Below, in pieces: positions 1-6,545 of a DNA stretch of 7,272 nt. Position numbers and translations under genes: made by a program. Below the pieces are notes generated by a model, which did not search any database, had not been told where the DNA came from, and saw nothing but the letters and a program-made list of their open reading frames with translations. The number at the start of each line of letters is the position of its first letter. Position 1 is the first letter of the stretch. The stretch is taken from assembly GCA_964519015.1 (NCBI GenBank), contig CAZFHZ010000149.1:1-7272 (forward strand), in the 5' to 3' direction. This DNA is from CAZFHZ01 sp964519015. Lineage in GTDB: Bacteria; Blakebacterota; Blakebacteria; Blakebacterales; CAYUVJ01.

Positions 1-2210
1 GCGGTAAGGCGGCCTATCAGAAGATCAACGCCAACCGCGAGATCCAGCAGGCCCGCACCCGTCTGGCCGAGGCCCAGCAGGCCCGCGACCGGGAGGCTCA
101 GACGGCCGCCTCGGCCGAAGTCGCCCGCCTCGAGGCGGCCAACACCGCCTTCGTCGAGCGCGACCTGGCCGGCGGGCGCGAGCGCAACATCCCGCTCGGT
201 GGGCTGACCCCGCGGGAGTTCGTCTACGCCGCCGACGGGACGGCGCTCTACGTGGCGGGCACCACCCGGGAACAGCCCGAAGTGACGAACCTCTTCCGGC
301 TCCCGCTCTCGGGCGGCGCCCCCCGACCGCTCACCCCCGAGCCGGTGGCAGCCACCGGACTCACCCTCCTGCCCGGCGGGCGCCACCTGCTCTTCAGCCC
401 GGAGCGGGCTCGCTTCGCCGCGGCCGGGCCGGGGGGCGGCGCTCCCCGGACCCCGGCCCAGGCGGTCTTCTTCCTGCTGGAGACGGCCACCGGCACGGTC
501 CGCACTTTCGAGGGCTCCTCCCCGGCCGTCTCCGCCGACGGGAGCACGCTGGCCTGGCTGAAGCGGGATGGTGGGGAGAACGTGCTCTACGTGCTTCGTG
601 TCGCCGAGGACGACGCACCGACCGAGGTCAAACGCACCGCCGAGCAGATGTCGGCCACCGCCCCCTCCCCGGACGGGAGCACGATCGCCTTCCAGCTCAT
701 GCCCAAGGACGACTGGGAGATCTATCTGATCGGAAGCGACGGGACGGGGGAGCGCCGCCTGACCCGGGAGATCCAGCATGATCTCTTCCCCGCCTGGCTC
801 GACAGCGAGACCCTGCTGGGGATCATCGGCGAAGGGCGCCACCGCCGCTCCTACCTCTACGATGCAGCCACCGGCGAACGGACCCGGTTCTTCCACAACA
901 ACACGGTCCGCACCATCGCCCCTGAGTACGCCTGGGCCCCCTCCCCCGACGGCCGCTGGGTGCTCATCGTCTCGGAGCGGGACGGCGACACGGTCTCCCC
1001 CGAGCGGGGGATCTACCTGGTCGACCGGGGCACCCGGGTCACCGCCGGCGAGCTGGTCGCCCGGCTGGAGGGGGAACTGGCCAAGGAGCGGGACCTGCGG
1101 GCCCGTGGGACGGCGACCTTCGCTCCCATCCGGGAGCAGGTCAAGGAGATCGTCGACCGGGTCTCGACCACCTGGATCTTCAAATACGAGAAGGACCTCT
1201 TCGACTTCGACTCCAAGTACATCGGGCGGCCGGGCAACCTGCAGGCGATCGACTACCTCACCGAGACCTTCCGCTCGTTCGGCTACGAGCCGGAGCAGCA
1301 GTGGTTCGAGCCGCGCAGCCGGGGGGGTGCCGCCGGGACCATCCGGACGGCCAACGTACTGGCCACCCTCAAAGGGACCACCCACCCCGAGCTGGTCTAC
1401 GTGCTCAGTTCCCACTTCGACTCGAACGCCCGCTGTCCGGGAGCCGACGACAACACCTCGGGGGTAGCCGTGCTGGTGGAGGCGGCCCGGGTGCTGGCCG
1501 GCCATCCTCAGCCCGCCACCATCGTCTTCGCCGCCTTCACCGGCGAGGAGGCGGGACTGTTCGGCAGCACCGAGTACGTGCGCCGGGCGGTGGAAGGTGG
1601 CCTGAACCTGGTCGGGGCCCTCAACAACGACATGATCGGCTGGTGCAACGATAACCGGCTCGACGATACCATCCGCTACTCCAACGCCGGCATCCGGGAC
1701 GTCCAGCATGCGGCGGCGTTTCTCTTCTCCGACCTGATCACCTACGACGCCCTCTACTACAAGTCGACCGATGCGGCCGCGTACTACGACGCCTACGGCG
1801 ACATCGTGGGGGGGATCGGTTCCTACCCGGTGCTGGGGAGTCCTTACTACCACCAGCCGACCGACCTGCTGCAGACCGTCAACCACCAGCTGGTGACCGA
1901 GGTGACCAAGACGACTGTGGCCTCGCTCATGCTGCTGGCTTCAAGCCCCGCGCGCCTGAAGGAGCTGAAGATGACGGCGCGGCGGGGGACCGGCGCGGAA
2001 CTGGCCTGGACGGCCAGCCCGGAACACGACATCACGCGCTATGAGGTATGGCTGCCCGGGGCGGACGGTGGGAAGGGGCGCTCCTACTTCGTGGACCGGC
2101 CCGCCATCCAGCTCACCGGGGTACCCGAGGGGAGCCGGGTGGGAGTGCGCGCGGTCAATGCAAAGGGGATGAACGGCTGGGACTGGGCCTGGGTGACGGT
2201 GGGGAAGTAG
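1..2210 (+). CDS. M28 family zinc metallopeptidase with N-terminal beta-propeller (5' partial)
   Basis: The reading frame is open from the left edge (first full codon at 3) to TAG at 2208-2210, giving 735 residues without the true start. A GTG at 252 is an internal valine, because the frame upstream reads as good protein. Residues about 5-56 are Ala/Glu/Gln/Arg-rich and look like a coiled coil. Residues about 70-345 are a PD40/TolB-like propeller, with blade motifs SADG (about 177), SPDG (about 222) and SPDG (about 314). A helical linker follows (about 345-385). The M28 domain spans about 385-650 and keeps all family residues: H471 (SSHFDS), D483 (GADDN), catalytic E515 and zinc ligand E516 (GEEAG), D543 (NNDM) and H617 (YHQPTD). 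By family knowledge this is a two-zinc amino- or carboxypeptidase. Residues about 653-735 look like an Fn3 fold. Export is likely for this architecture, but any signal peptide lies outside the window. The substrate is unknown. Confidence 0.9.
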   Translation, partial: GKAAYQKINANREIQQARTRLAEAQQARDREAQTAASAEVARLEAANTAFVERDLAGGRERNIPLGGLTPREFVYAADGTALYVAGTTREQPEVTNLFRLPLSGGAPRPLTPEPVAATGLTLLPGGRHLLFSPERARFAAAGPGGGAPRTPAQAVFFLLETATGTVRTFEGSSPAVSADGSTLAWLKRDGGENVLYVLRVAEDDAPTEVKRTAEQMSATAPSPDGSTIAFQLMPKDDWEIYLIGSDGTGERRLTREIQHDLFPAWLDSETLLGIIGEGRHRRSYLYDAATGERTRFFHNNTVRTIAPEYAWAPSPDGRWVLIVSERDGDTVSPERGIYLVDRGTRVTAGELVARLEGELAKERDLRARGTATFAPIREQVKEIVDRVSTTWIFKYEKDLFDFDSKYIGRPGNLQAIDYLTETFRSFGYEPEQQWFEPRSRGGAAGTIRTANVLATLKGTTHPELVYVLSSHFDSNARCPGADDNTSGVAVLVEAARVLAGHPQPATIVFAAFTGEEAGLFGSTEYVRRAVEGGLNLVGALNNDMIGWCNDNRLDDTIRYSNAGIRDVQHAAAFLFSDLITYDALYYKSTDAAAYYDAYGDIVGGIGSYPVLGSPYYHQPTDLLQTVNHQLVTEVTKTTVASLMLLASSPARLKELKMTARRGTGAELAWTASPEHDITRYEVWLPGADGGKGRSYFVDRPAIQLTGVPEGSRVGVRAVNAKGMNGWDWAWVTVGK

Positions 2211-2214
2211 CGCC

Positions 2215-2703
2215 TCAGACCTCGAACGGGCCGCTCCCCGACGGGGGAGCGGCTCCCCGGCGGCCCATCTCCCGCCCCTGCTCGGGGGTGATCGGCTCCC
2301 GCCCCTGGTAGCCGGCGTCGAGTTCATGCCAGTAGGCCACCTGCGGCTCCCCCAGCCGCCAGCAGAGGAAGATCCACCGGCCGTGCCAGGTGGAGGGGAA
2401 GTCGAGCAGGCCGTGCTCCAGCCCCCCCTGCGGGAAACGCACCCCGTGCGCCACGATCCCCTCCTGGATGAGCAGTTCGATCCGGCGCACCTGCTCCTCG
2501 ATGGTCCGGTGCCGCTCCCGCCACTCGGCGTGATCAGGGTTCTCCTCCCGGCGCACCTCATCCCCCCAGAGGGTGTTCAGGATGCCCAGTTTCCCGCGCT
2601 GTTCCAGGATGTTATCGCGGGCGCGCGCCATCTCGCGGAGCACCCCCTCCAGGTGGGGGATGAGCGCGTTGGCTTCCTTCACGGTGAAGGCTCGGACCGG
2701 CAT
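2215..2703 (-). CDS. DUF2203 family protein
   Basis: 162 residues, ATG at 2703-2701 and TGA at 2217-2215. The start is fixed by a strong GGGAGGAGAGG ribosome binding site directly upstream. The protein opens with the family signature FTVKEANALIPHL (residues 6-18), continues as charged amphipathic helices (about 10-85), and has the conserved core GLLDFPSTWHGR (98-109), then FLCWRLGEP (112-120) and YWHELDAGYQGR (124-135). The last 25 or so residues are an Arg/Gly/Pro-rich tail with no recognisable motif. The function of DUF2203 is not established. It has no membrane segment or signal peptide and is probably cytoplasmic. It starts 16 bases after the cydB stop, so it is likely co-transcribed with cydAB. 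The family assignment is confident; any role with cytochrome bd is inference from position only. Confidence 0.88.
   Translation of the reverse strand: MPVRAFTVKEANALIPHLEGVLREMARARDNILEQRGKLGILNTLWGDEVRREENPDHAEWRERHRTIEEQVRRIELLIQEGIVAHGVRFPQGGLEHGLLDFPSTWHGRWIFLCWRLGEPQVAYWHELDAGYQGREPITPEQGREMGRRGAAPPSGSGPFEV
2228..2255. terminator. Candidate shared hairpin terminator between convergent genes
   Basis: A perfect 10-bp inverted repeat has arms at 2230-2239 (GCCGCTCCCC) and 2244-2253 and a 4-base GACG loop. It begins 19 bases after the peptidase stop and lies inside the last codons of the DUF2203 gene. There is no clear T tract on either side, so it is not a classic intrinsic terminator. Because the two genes have only 4 bases between stops, a hairpin here is the only visible structure that could end transcription. 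It could also be a by-product of Pro/Gly/Ser codons in GC-rich DNA. Confidence 0.4.
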
Positions 2704-2714
2704 CCTCTCCTCCC
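2704..2714 (-). promoter_or_regulatory. Strong ribosome binding site of the DUF2203 gene
   Basis: The reverse strand reads GGGAGGAGAGG immediately before ATG, with the GGAGG core 5 bases from the start codon. It sits in the 16-base gap after cydB, so translation of DUF2203 does not depend on cydB readthrough. Confidence 0.7.
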
Positions 2715-2719
2715 GACGG

Positions 2720-3760
2720 TCAGTAGCCCTCGGTGTCCAGGCGGACCTTGCCGGCGAACCGACGGTAGGTGAAGACGGTGTAACCGGCCGCCAGCAGCAT
2801 GCCGGGGATCCACCACCAGAGCGCCACGCTCAGCGCGTAGGTGGGCGCAGCTGCCTTGAAGATGGTCAGGGAGTTGGCCGGATCGTTGCTGGCCGGCAGT
2901 ACGATCGGGTAGAGCCCGAAGGCGACGCTCAGCAGCATCCCGGCCAGATAGGCGGTCGAGGCCAGGAAGGCCTTCCGTTCCTTCCCCTGGCGGATGTGCA
3001 GCCGGATGCCGACCAGTCCCACCACGGCCAGCAGCGGCAGCACCCAGGCCGGCGGGTGGGCGAACATGCGCTGGGCGACGTGCGGCTGGATGATGAAGGT
3101 CAGGACCGTCACCAGCAGGGTCAGGACCACCAGCAGCACCCAGCCGAGGGGGATGACCCGGCGGGCCCGTTCCCGCACCTCCCCCTCCGTCTTCAGCACC
3201 AGCCAGGTCGCCCCGTGGACGGTCAAGGCCGTTAGGGCGGTGACCCCCACGGTCACCGTGTACCAGTCGAGGACACCCGGCTCCGGGCCCAGCCCGAAGG
3301 TGGTCCACAAGGGGGTGAAAAAATACCCCGGCGCATCCAGCGGTACCCCGCGCACGACGTTGCCCAGCGCCGCCCCGAAGATGACGGCCAGCAACAGGCT
3401 GGCGCCCGCAAAGACCGCGTCCCAGAAGGGCTTCCAGATAGCGTTGTCGATGTGCCCCCGGAACTCCAGGGAGACGGCCCGCAGGATGAGCAGCCAGAGA
3501 ATGATCATCAGCGGCAGGTAGAAGCCGCTGAAGGAGGAAGCATAGAGCAGCGGGAAGGCGAGCACCAGCGAGCCACCGCCGGCCAGCAGCCACACCTCGT
3601 TCCCGTCCCAGACCGGGCCGATGCTCTGGATGACCGTGCGCCGTTCGGTGTCGGTGCGGGCCACATACAGATGCAGGATCCCGGCGCCCAGGTCGAACCC
3701 GTCCAGGATCACGTACATCATGATCACGAAGGCGACGAGGAAGAACCAGAGGGTCTCCAT
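2720..3760 (-). CDS. cydB: Cytochrome bd quinol oxidase subunit II
   Basis: 346 residues, TGA at 2722-2720. This is the heme-free partner of CydA in the membrane-bound cytochrome bd oxidase, which reduces O2 to water using quinol without pumping protons. Visible family motifs are METLWFFLV at the start, LDGFDLGAG (19-27) and GPVWDGNEVW (48-57), followed by LRAVSLEFRG (93-102). About eight to nine hydrophobic membrane segments fill the rest, and the length fits the family (about 340-380). I chose ATG at 3760-3758 because the frame upstream, open to 3856, encodes a Pro/Arg-rich stretch unlike CydB and lies inside cydA; AAAGAGG sits 5 bases before the chosen ATG. The gene follows cydA by 10 bases, and DUF2203 follows 16 bases downstream. 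There is no room for a cydX-like small subunit gene here. Confidence 0.96.
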   Translation of the reverse strand: METLWFFLVAFVIMMYVILDGFDLGAGILHLYVARTDTERRTVIQSIGPVWDGNEVWLLAGGGSLVLAFPLLYASSFSGFYLPLMIILWLLILRAVSLEFRGHIDNAIWKPFWDAVFAGASLLLAVIFGAALGNVVRGVPLDAPGYFFTPLWTTFGLGPEPGVLDWYTVTVGVTALTALTVHGATWLVLKTEGEVRERARRVIPLGWVLLVVLTLLVTVLTFIIQPHVAQRMFAHPPAWVLPLLAVVGLVGIRLHIRQGKERKAFLASTAYLAGMLLSVAFGLYPIVLPASNDPANSLTIFKAAAPTYALSVALWWWIPGMLLAAGYTVFTYRRFAGKVRLDTEGY

Positions 3761-3765
3761 GGCGG

Positions 3766-3772
3766 CCTCTTT
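3766..3772 (-). promoter_or_regulatory. Ribosome binding site of cydB, overlapping the cydA stop
   Basis: The reverse strand reads AAAGAGG, 5 bases before the cydB ATG. It shares bases with the cydA TAA stop (3773-3771), so a ribosome finishing cydA sits on the cydB start signal. This suggests translational coupling of the two subunits and decides the cydB start. Confidence 0.65.
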
Positions 3773-5141
3773 ACGGGTGGACGGCCGGAGCGGCCGGGGT
3801 GGCGGGTGAGGAATGCGCGGCTGCGGAATCCGGCTCCGGGCCGTGCTCGATCTCACGGCGCACCAGGAAAAGGAAGAGGATGCTCAGCACCGTGTACATC
3901 CCCATGAAACCGATCAGAGTGAAGATGGTGTTCCCGGCCGAGACAACCTGCGAGTAGCCCGCCTCGGTGCGCAGCAGGCCGTAGACCAGCCACGGCTGGC
4001 GCCCCAGTTCGGCGGTCAGCCAGCCGAAGGTGTTGGCGATGAAGGGGAAGGGGGCCAGCAGCATGAGCAGCCAGAGCACCGGCCGGGTGGTGAAGAGACG
4101 CCCCCTCCAGAGAAGCCATCCGGCCAGCAGCATGGCCGTGATGAAGATCATCCCCAGCCCCACCATGATGTGATAGGAGTAGTAAAGAAGCGGCACGTTG
4201 TCGGGCCAGTCCTGCTTGGGGAAGGCGTCGAGGCCCCGCACTTCGGCGTTGAAGCGCCGGTAGGTCATGAAGGAGAGCATCTTCGGCACTTCGATCGGGT
4301 TGTCGAGGCGGCGCTTCTCCATGTCGGGCTGGCCGATGATGACCAGGGGCGCCCCCTGCTCGGTCTCGAAGAGCCCCTCCATGGCCGCGAAGGCGACCGG
4401 CTGCAGTCGGACCACGTTGAGCACCTGACCGTCCCCGGTGGGGAAGGCCATCAGGAGAGCCGCCGGTAGCCCGGCCAGGACTCCGACCCGGATGAAGGTC
4501 TTCCCGTACTCGACGAACCGGCCGACCAGCACGTAATAGGCACCGATTGCGGCCATCACGAACGAACCGGTGACCACCGCGCCGATCATGGTATGGGTGT
4601 ACTGCCAGAAGACCCACGGGTTGGTCAACAGGGCCCACCAGCTGGTCAGGAGGATCTGTCCCTCCGGACCCAGCCGGAAGGCCACGGGGTTCTGCATCCA
4701 GGCGTTGGTCACCACGATGAAGAAGCCGCTGAGCCAGGAACCGAGCCAGATGGCCACCGCCGAGGCGAAATGGAGCTTCGGCCCCAGGCGCTTCTCCCCG
4801 AAGAGGAAGAGTCCCAGGAAGGTCGACTCTAAAAAGAAAGCGAACACCCCCTCCATGGCCAGGGTCTGACCGATGACGCCCCCGGTCGCCTCTGAGAACC
4901 GGGCCCAGTTGGTCCCGAACTGGAACTCCATGGGGATCCCGGTCGCCACGCCCATCACGAAGTTGATGGCGAAGATCTTGGCCCAGAACCGGGCCGAGCG
5001 GTCCCAGTGAGTCTGGCCCGTGCGCAGGGCCATCGCCTTGAGCAGCACGATGAGCAGGGCCAGCCCCATGGTCAGCTGGGGGAAGAGGTAGTGGTAGGTG
5101 ATGGTGAAGGCGAAGTGGAAGCGGTGGAAGATCAGTTCCAT
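3771..5141 (-). CDS. cydA: Cytochrome bd quinol oxidase subunit I, short Q-loop type
   Basis: 456 residues, ATG 5141-5139, TAA 3773-3771, with GGGAAGG 8 bases upstream. CydA carries the three hemes and the quinol site of cytochrome bd in the inner membrane. By alignment from memory to E. coli CydA, the key residues are kept: H17 (E. coli H19), E97 and E105 (E99, E107), H183 (H186), M326 (M393) and E378 (E445) in the AELGRQPW motif. The long insertion of the E. coli Q-loop is missing, which accounts for the shorter length. In the Q-loop, the E. coli E257 equivalent is E255, but the K252 position is A250 (QPVAFAAMEG). About nine membrane segments are visible. The tail from about 434 is Ala/Pro/Ser/His-rich and probably disordered. 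cydB follows 10 bases downstream. Subtype (bd-I-like or cyanide-insensitive) cannot be told with certainty. Confidence 0.96.
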   Translation of the reverse strand: MELIFHRFHFAFTITYHYLFPQLTMGLALLIVLLKAMALRTGQTHWDRSARFWAKIFAINFVMGVATGIPMEFQFGTNWARFSEATGGVIGQTLAMEGVFAFFLESTFLGLFLFGEKRLGPKLHFASAVAIWLGSWLSGFFIVVTNAWMQNPVAFRLGPEGQILLTSWWALLTNPWVFWQYTHTMIGAVVTGSFVMAAIGAYYVLVGRFVEYGKTFIRVGVLAGLPAALLMAFPTGDGQVLNVVRLQPVAFAAMEGLFETEQGAPLVIIGQPDMEKRRLDNPIEVPKMLSFMTYRRFNAEVRGLDAFPKQDWPDNVPLLYYSYHIMVGLGMIFITAMLLAGWLLWRGRLFTTRPVLWLLMLLAPFPFIANTFGWLTAELGRQPWLVYGLLRTEAGYSQVVSAGNTIFTLIGFMGMYTVLSILFLFLVRREIEHGPEPDSAAAHSSPATPAAPAVHP

Positions 5142-5149
5142 GGCGGCTA

Positions 5150-5156
5150 CCTTCCC
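5150..5156 (-). promoter_or_regulatory. Ribosome binding site of cydA
   Basis: The reverse strand reads GGGAAGG, 8 bases before the cydA ATG. The same heptamer precedes dprA. It supports the chosen start, which also matches the conserved CydA N-terminus. Confidence 0.5.
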
Positions 5157-5207
5157 GAATCGGACGGCGGACCGGGTGGTCCTCCGATGAGCAGCGGCGA
5201 CGTTTGC

Positions 5208-5236
5208 AGGAAACCCCGCCGCCGCCGGGGTGTCAA
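5208..5236 (-). promoter_or_regulatory. Candidate sigma70-type promoter for the cydAB-DUF2203 operon
   Basis: On the reverse strand a perfect TTGACA (5236-5231) is followed by a 17-base spacer and TTTCCT (5213-5208), a weak -10 box with three consensus matches. It lies 26 bases after the dprA stop and about 65 bases before the cydA ATG, the only sizeable gap upstream of the cyd genes. A perfect -35 at the ideal spacing is notable in such GC-rich DNA, but the poor -10 means it might need an activator or be a chance match. I see no clear FNR- or ArcA-type operator. Confidence 0.45.
5213..5231 (-). terminator. Weak candidate hairpin terminator after dprA
   Basis: The reverse strand can pair ACCCCG with CGGGGT around a 7-base GC-rich loop, followed by TT. 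It starts about 31 bases after the dprA stop and coincides with the spacer of the candidate cyd promoter. The stem is only 6 bp and the T run is short, so it may not terminate. Confidence 0.25.
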
Positions 5237-5262
5237 GTCCGCGGGGAGGGGATCACGGTGGC

Positions 5263-6435
5263 TCACCGGGCCGCCCCAGGACGCCAGTTGGGCAGGTAGC
5301 GCATCCCGGGGAGGGGCTCGACCAGCCCTTCGATCTCCATCTGCAGGAGCAGGGCAAGCACCCGGGGAGTTTCCAGCCCGCTCCGCCGGCAGAGTTCATC
5401 GACGTGCAGGGGTTCGTCCCGGAAGAGCCCGAGCAACCGGCCGGCTTCAGGTCCCAGTTCCCGCAGCGCCCGCTCGGCCTGGCGGCGCAGGAGGCCGGCC
5501 CGCTCCTGGAGCGCCCGGGCGACCGCCGGTACCAGGTCGGGGCGCAGGCCGGCCAGCACGTCGGCCGGTCCGCGACAGAGTTCCGCGCCGGCCTCACGGA
5601 TGAGCCGGTTGGGCAGGATCGACTGCTCGTCGTCGGGACGGCCGGGCACCGCCAGCAGGTGCCGGTCGTAGTCGAGGGCGAAGTCGGCCGTGTGCCGGGC
5701 ACCGCTCCGCTCCCCCCCCTCGACGACCACCACCGCCGCGACCAGGGCGGCGATGATGCGGTTGCGCGGCACGAAGGTATGGCGGCGGGCCGGCACCCCC
5801 GGAGGGTATTCGCTCACCAGCGCCCCCCCCTGCCGCAGCAGGCGGCGGGCCAGGGGCCGGTTCCCGGGGGGTTCCACGGTGTGGAGGCCGTGGGCCAGAA
5901 CGGCCACCGTACGCCCAGCACCCTCCAGGCACCCCTCATGGGCGCAGGCGTCGATGCCGGCGGCCAGTCCTGAGACCACGGTCAATCCGCTGCCGCCCAG
6001 GTCCCGGCCCAGCCGGCGGGCGGTGCGCACCCCCCAGGGGGTCGGCCGGCGGGTCCCCACCACGGCCACCCCCTCGGAGACCAGCGCCGCCGGGTCCCCT
6101 TTCAGGAAGAGCACCACGGGGGCGTCCGCCACCCCCCGCATCAGGGCGGAGGGATAGCCCGCCCCGCCCCGCACGAGCGCGGTGATCCCCTCCCCGGCCA
6201 GCCGTTCCTCCAGAGGCTCCAGGGGCCGGGAGGCGGCCTCGACCAGCCGGGCCGCCGACACCGGTCCCAGGCCCGGCACGGCGCTCAATGCCCCCGCCCC
6301 GGCGCCCAGTGCGCGCTCCAGGCTCCCGAACCGGCCGGTCAGGGCCTGGAGGCCGCGGATCGAGAGACCGGCCAGGGCGGCCCGCAGGGCCTCCCCCCGC
6401 TCGAGCGGGGGCTCTGTGAACGTGGCTGGATCCAT
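5263..6435 (-). CDS. dprA: DNA-processing protein DprA
   Basis: 390 residues, ATG 6435-6433, TGA 5265-5263, with GGGAAGG 6 bases upstream. DprA (Smf) binds incoming single-stranded DNA in natural transformation and loads RecA; it is also widespread in bacteria not known to be transformable. An N-terminal helix-hairpin-helix region has VPGLGPVSAARL (53-64). The Rossmann-like core carries VAVVGTRRP (123-131), VSGLAAGID (154-162), PRNRIIAAL (223-231) and GERSGARHTA (241-250). A C-terminal winged-helix region lies at about 328-382. In place of the usual SGSLIT signature it reads SGARHT, and the usual GCNRLIREGA region reads LPNRLIREAGA. The frame remains open far upstream, but that part is antisense-like, Arg/Pro-rich shadow of obg. 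It follows obg after 110 bases and precedes cydA by 121 bases. Confidence 0.93.
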   Translation of the reverse strand: MDPATFTEPPLERGEALRAALAGLSIRGLQALTGRFGSLERALGAGAGALSAVPGLGPVSAARLVEAASRPLEPLEERLAGEGITALVRGGAGYPSALMRGVADAPVVLFLKGDPAALVSEGVAVVGTRRPTPWGVRTARRLGRDLGGSGLTVVSGLAAGIDACAHEGCLEGAGRTVAVLAHGLHTVEPPGNRPLARRLLRQGGALVSEYPPGVPARRHTFVPRNRIIAALVAAVVVVEGGERSGARHTADFALDYDRHLLAVPGRPDDEQSILPNRLIREAGAELCRGPADVLAGLRPDLVPAVARALQERAGLLRRQAERALRELGPEAGRLLGLFRDEPLHVDELCRRSGLETPRVLALLLQMEIEGLVEPLPGMRYLPNWRPGAAR

Positions 6436-6487
6436 GCCCGGCCTTCCCGGGGGGCGGTGGGGCCATCGGGGGAGGACGGCGGAACAA

Positions 6488-6503
6488 TCCCGGTGGACCG
6501 GGA
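6488..6503 (-). terminator. Weak candidate terminator after obg
   Basis: The reverse strand reads TCCCGG, a 4-base loop, CCGGGA, then TTGTTCC, about 42 bases after the obg stop in the 110-base gap before dprA. The 6-bp stem with a T-rich but interrupted tail makes it a possible partial terminator. The rest of the gap (6436-6545) shows only the dprA ribosome binding site at 6442-6448; I see no convincing promoter in it. Confidence 0.3.
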
Positions 6504-6545
6504 CACTTCGGGGGATGGGGAGACTCCGGGGGGTCCTCCCTGATA

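Noticed and set aside
252..254. GTG as start of the M28 peptidase gene.
   Set aside because: The frame is open to the left window edge and encodes plausible protein, including a propeller-like ADGTALYV motif directly before it, so this is an internal valine codon.
2704..2719. Possible cydX-like small subunit gene after cydB.
   Set aside because: Only 16 bases separate cydB from DUF2203, filled by a ribosome binding site; no small membrane protein fits there.
3761..3856. Extended cydB start giving 32 extra residues.
   Set aside because: The extra part is Arg/Pro/Ser-rich, lies inside cydA, and precedes the conserved METLWFFLV start that has a good ribosome binding site.
2573..4469. Long + strand open frames (2573-3235, 2994-3521, 3452-3907, 3813-4469) opposite DUF2203, cydB and cydA.
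   Set aside because: They are antisense shadows of GC-rich genes. Their translations are Gln/Gly/His/Pro/Arg-rich with no recognisable domain, while the opposite strand encodes clear conserved proteins.
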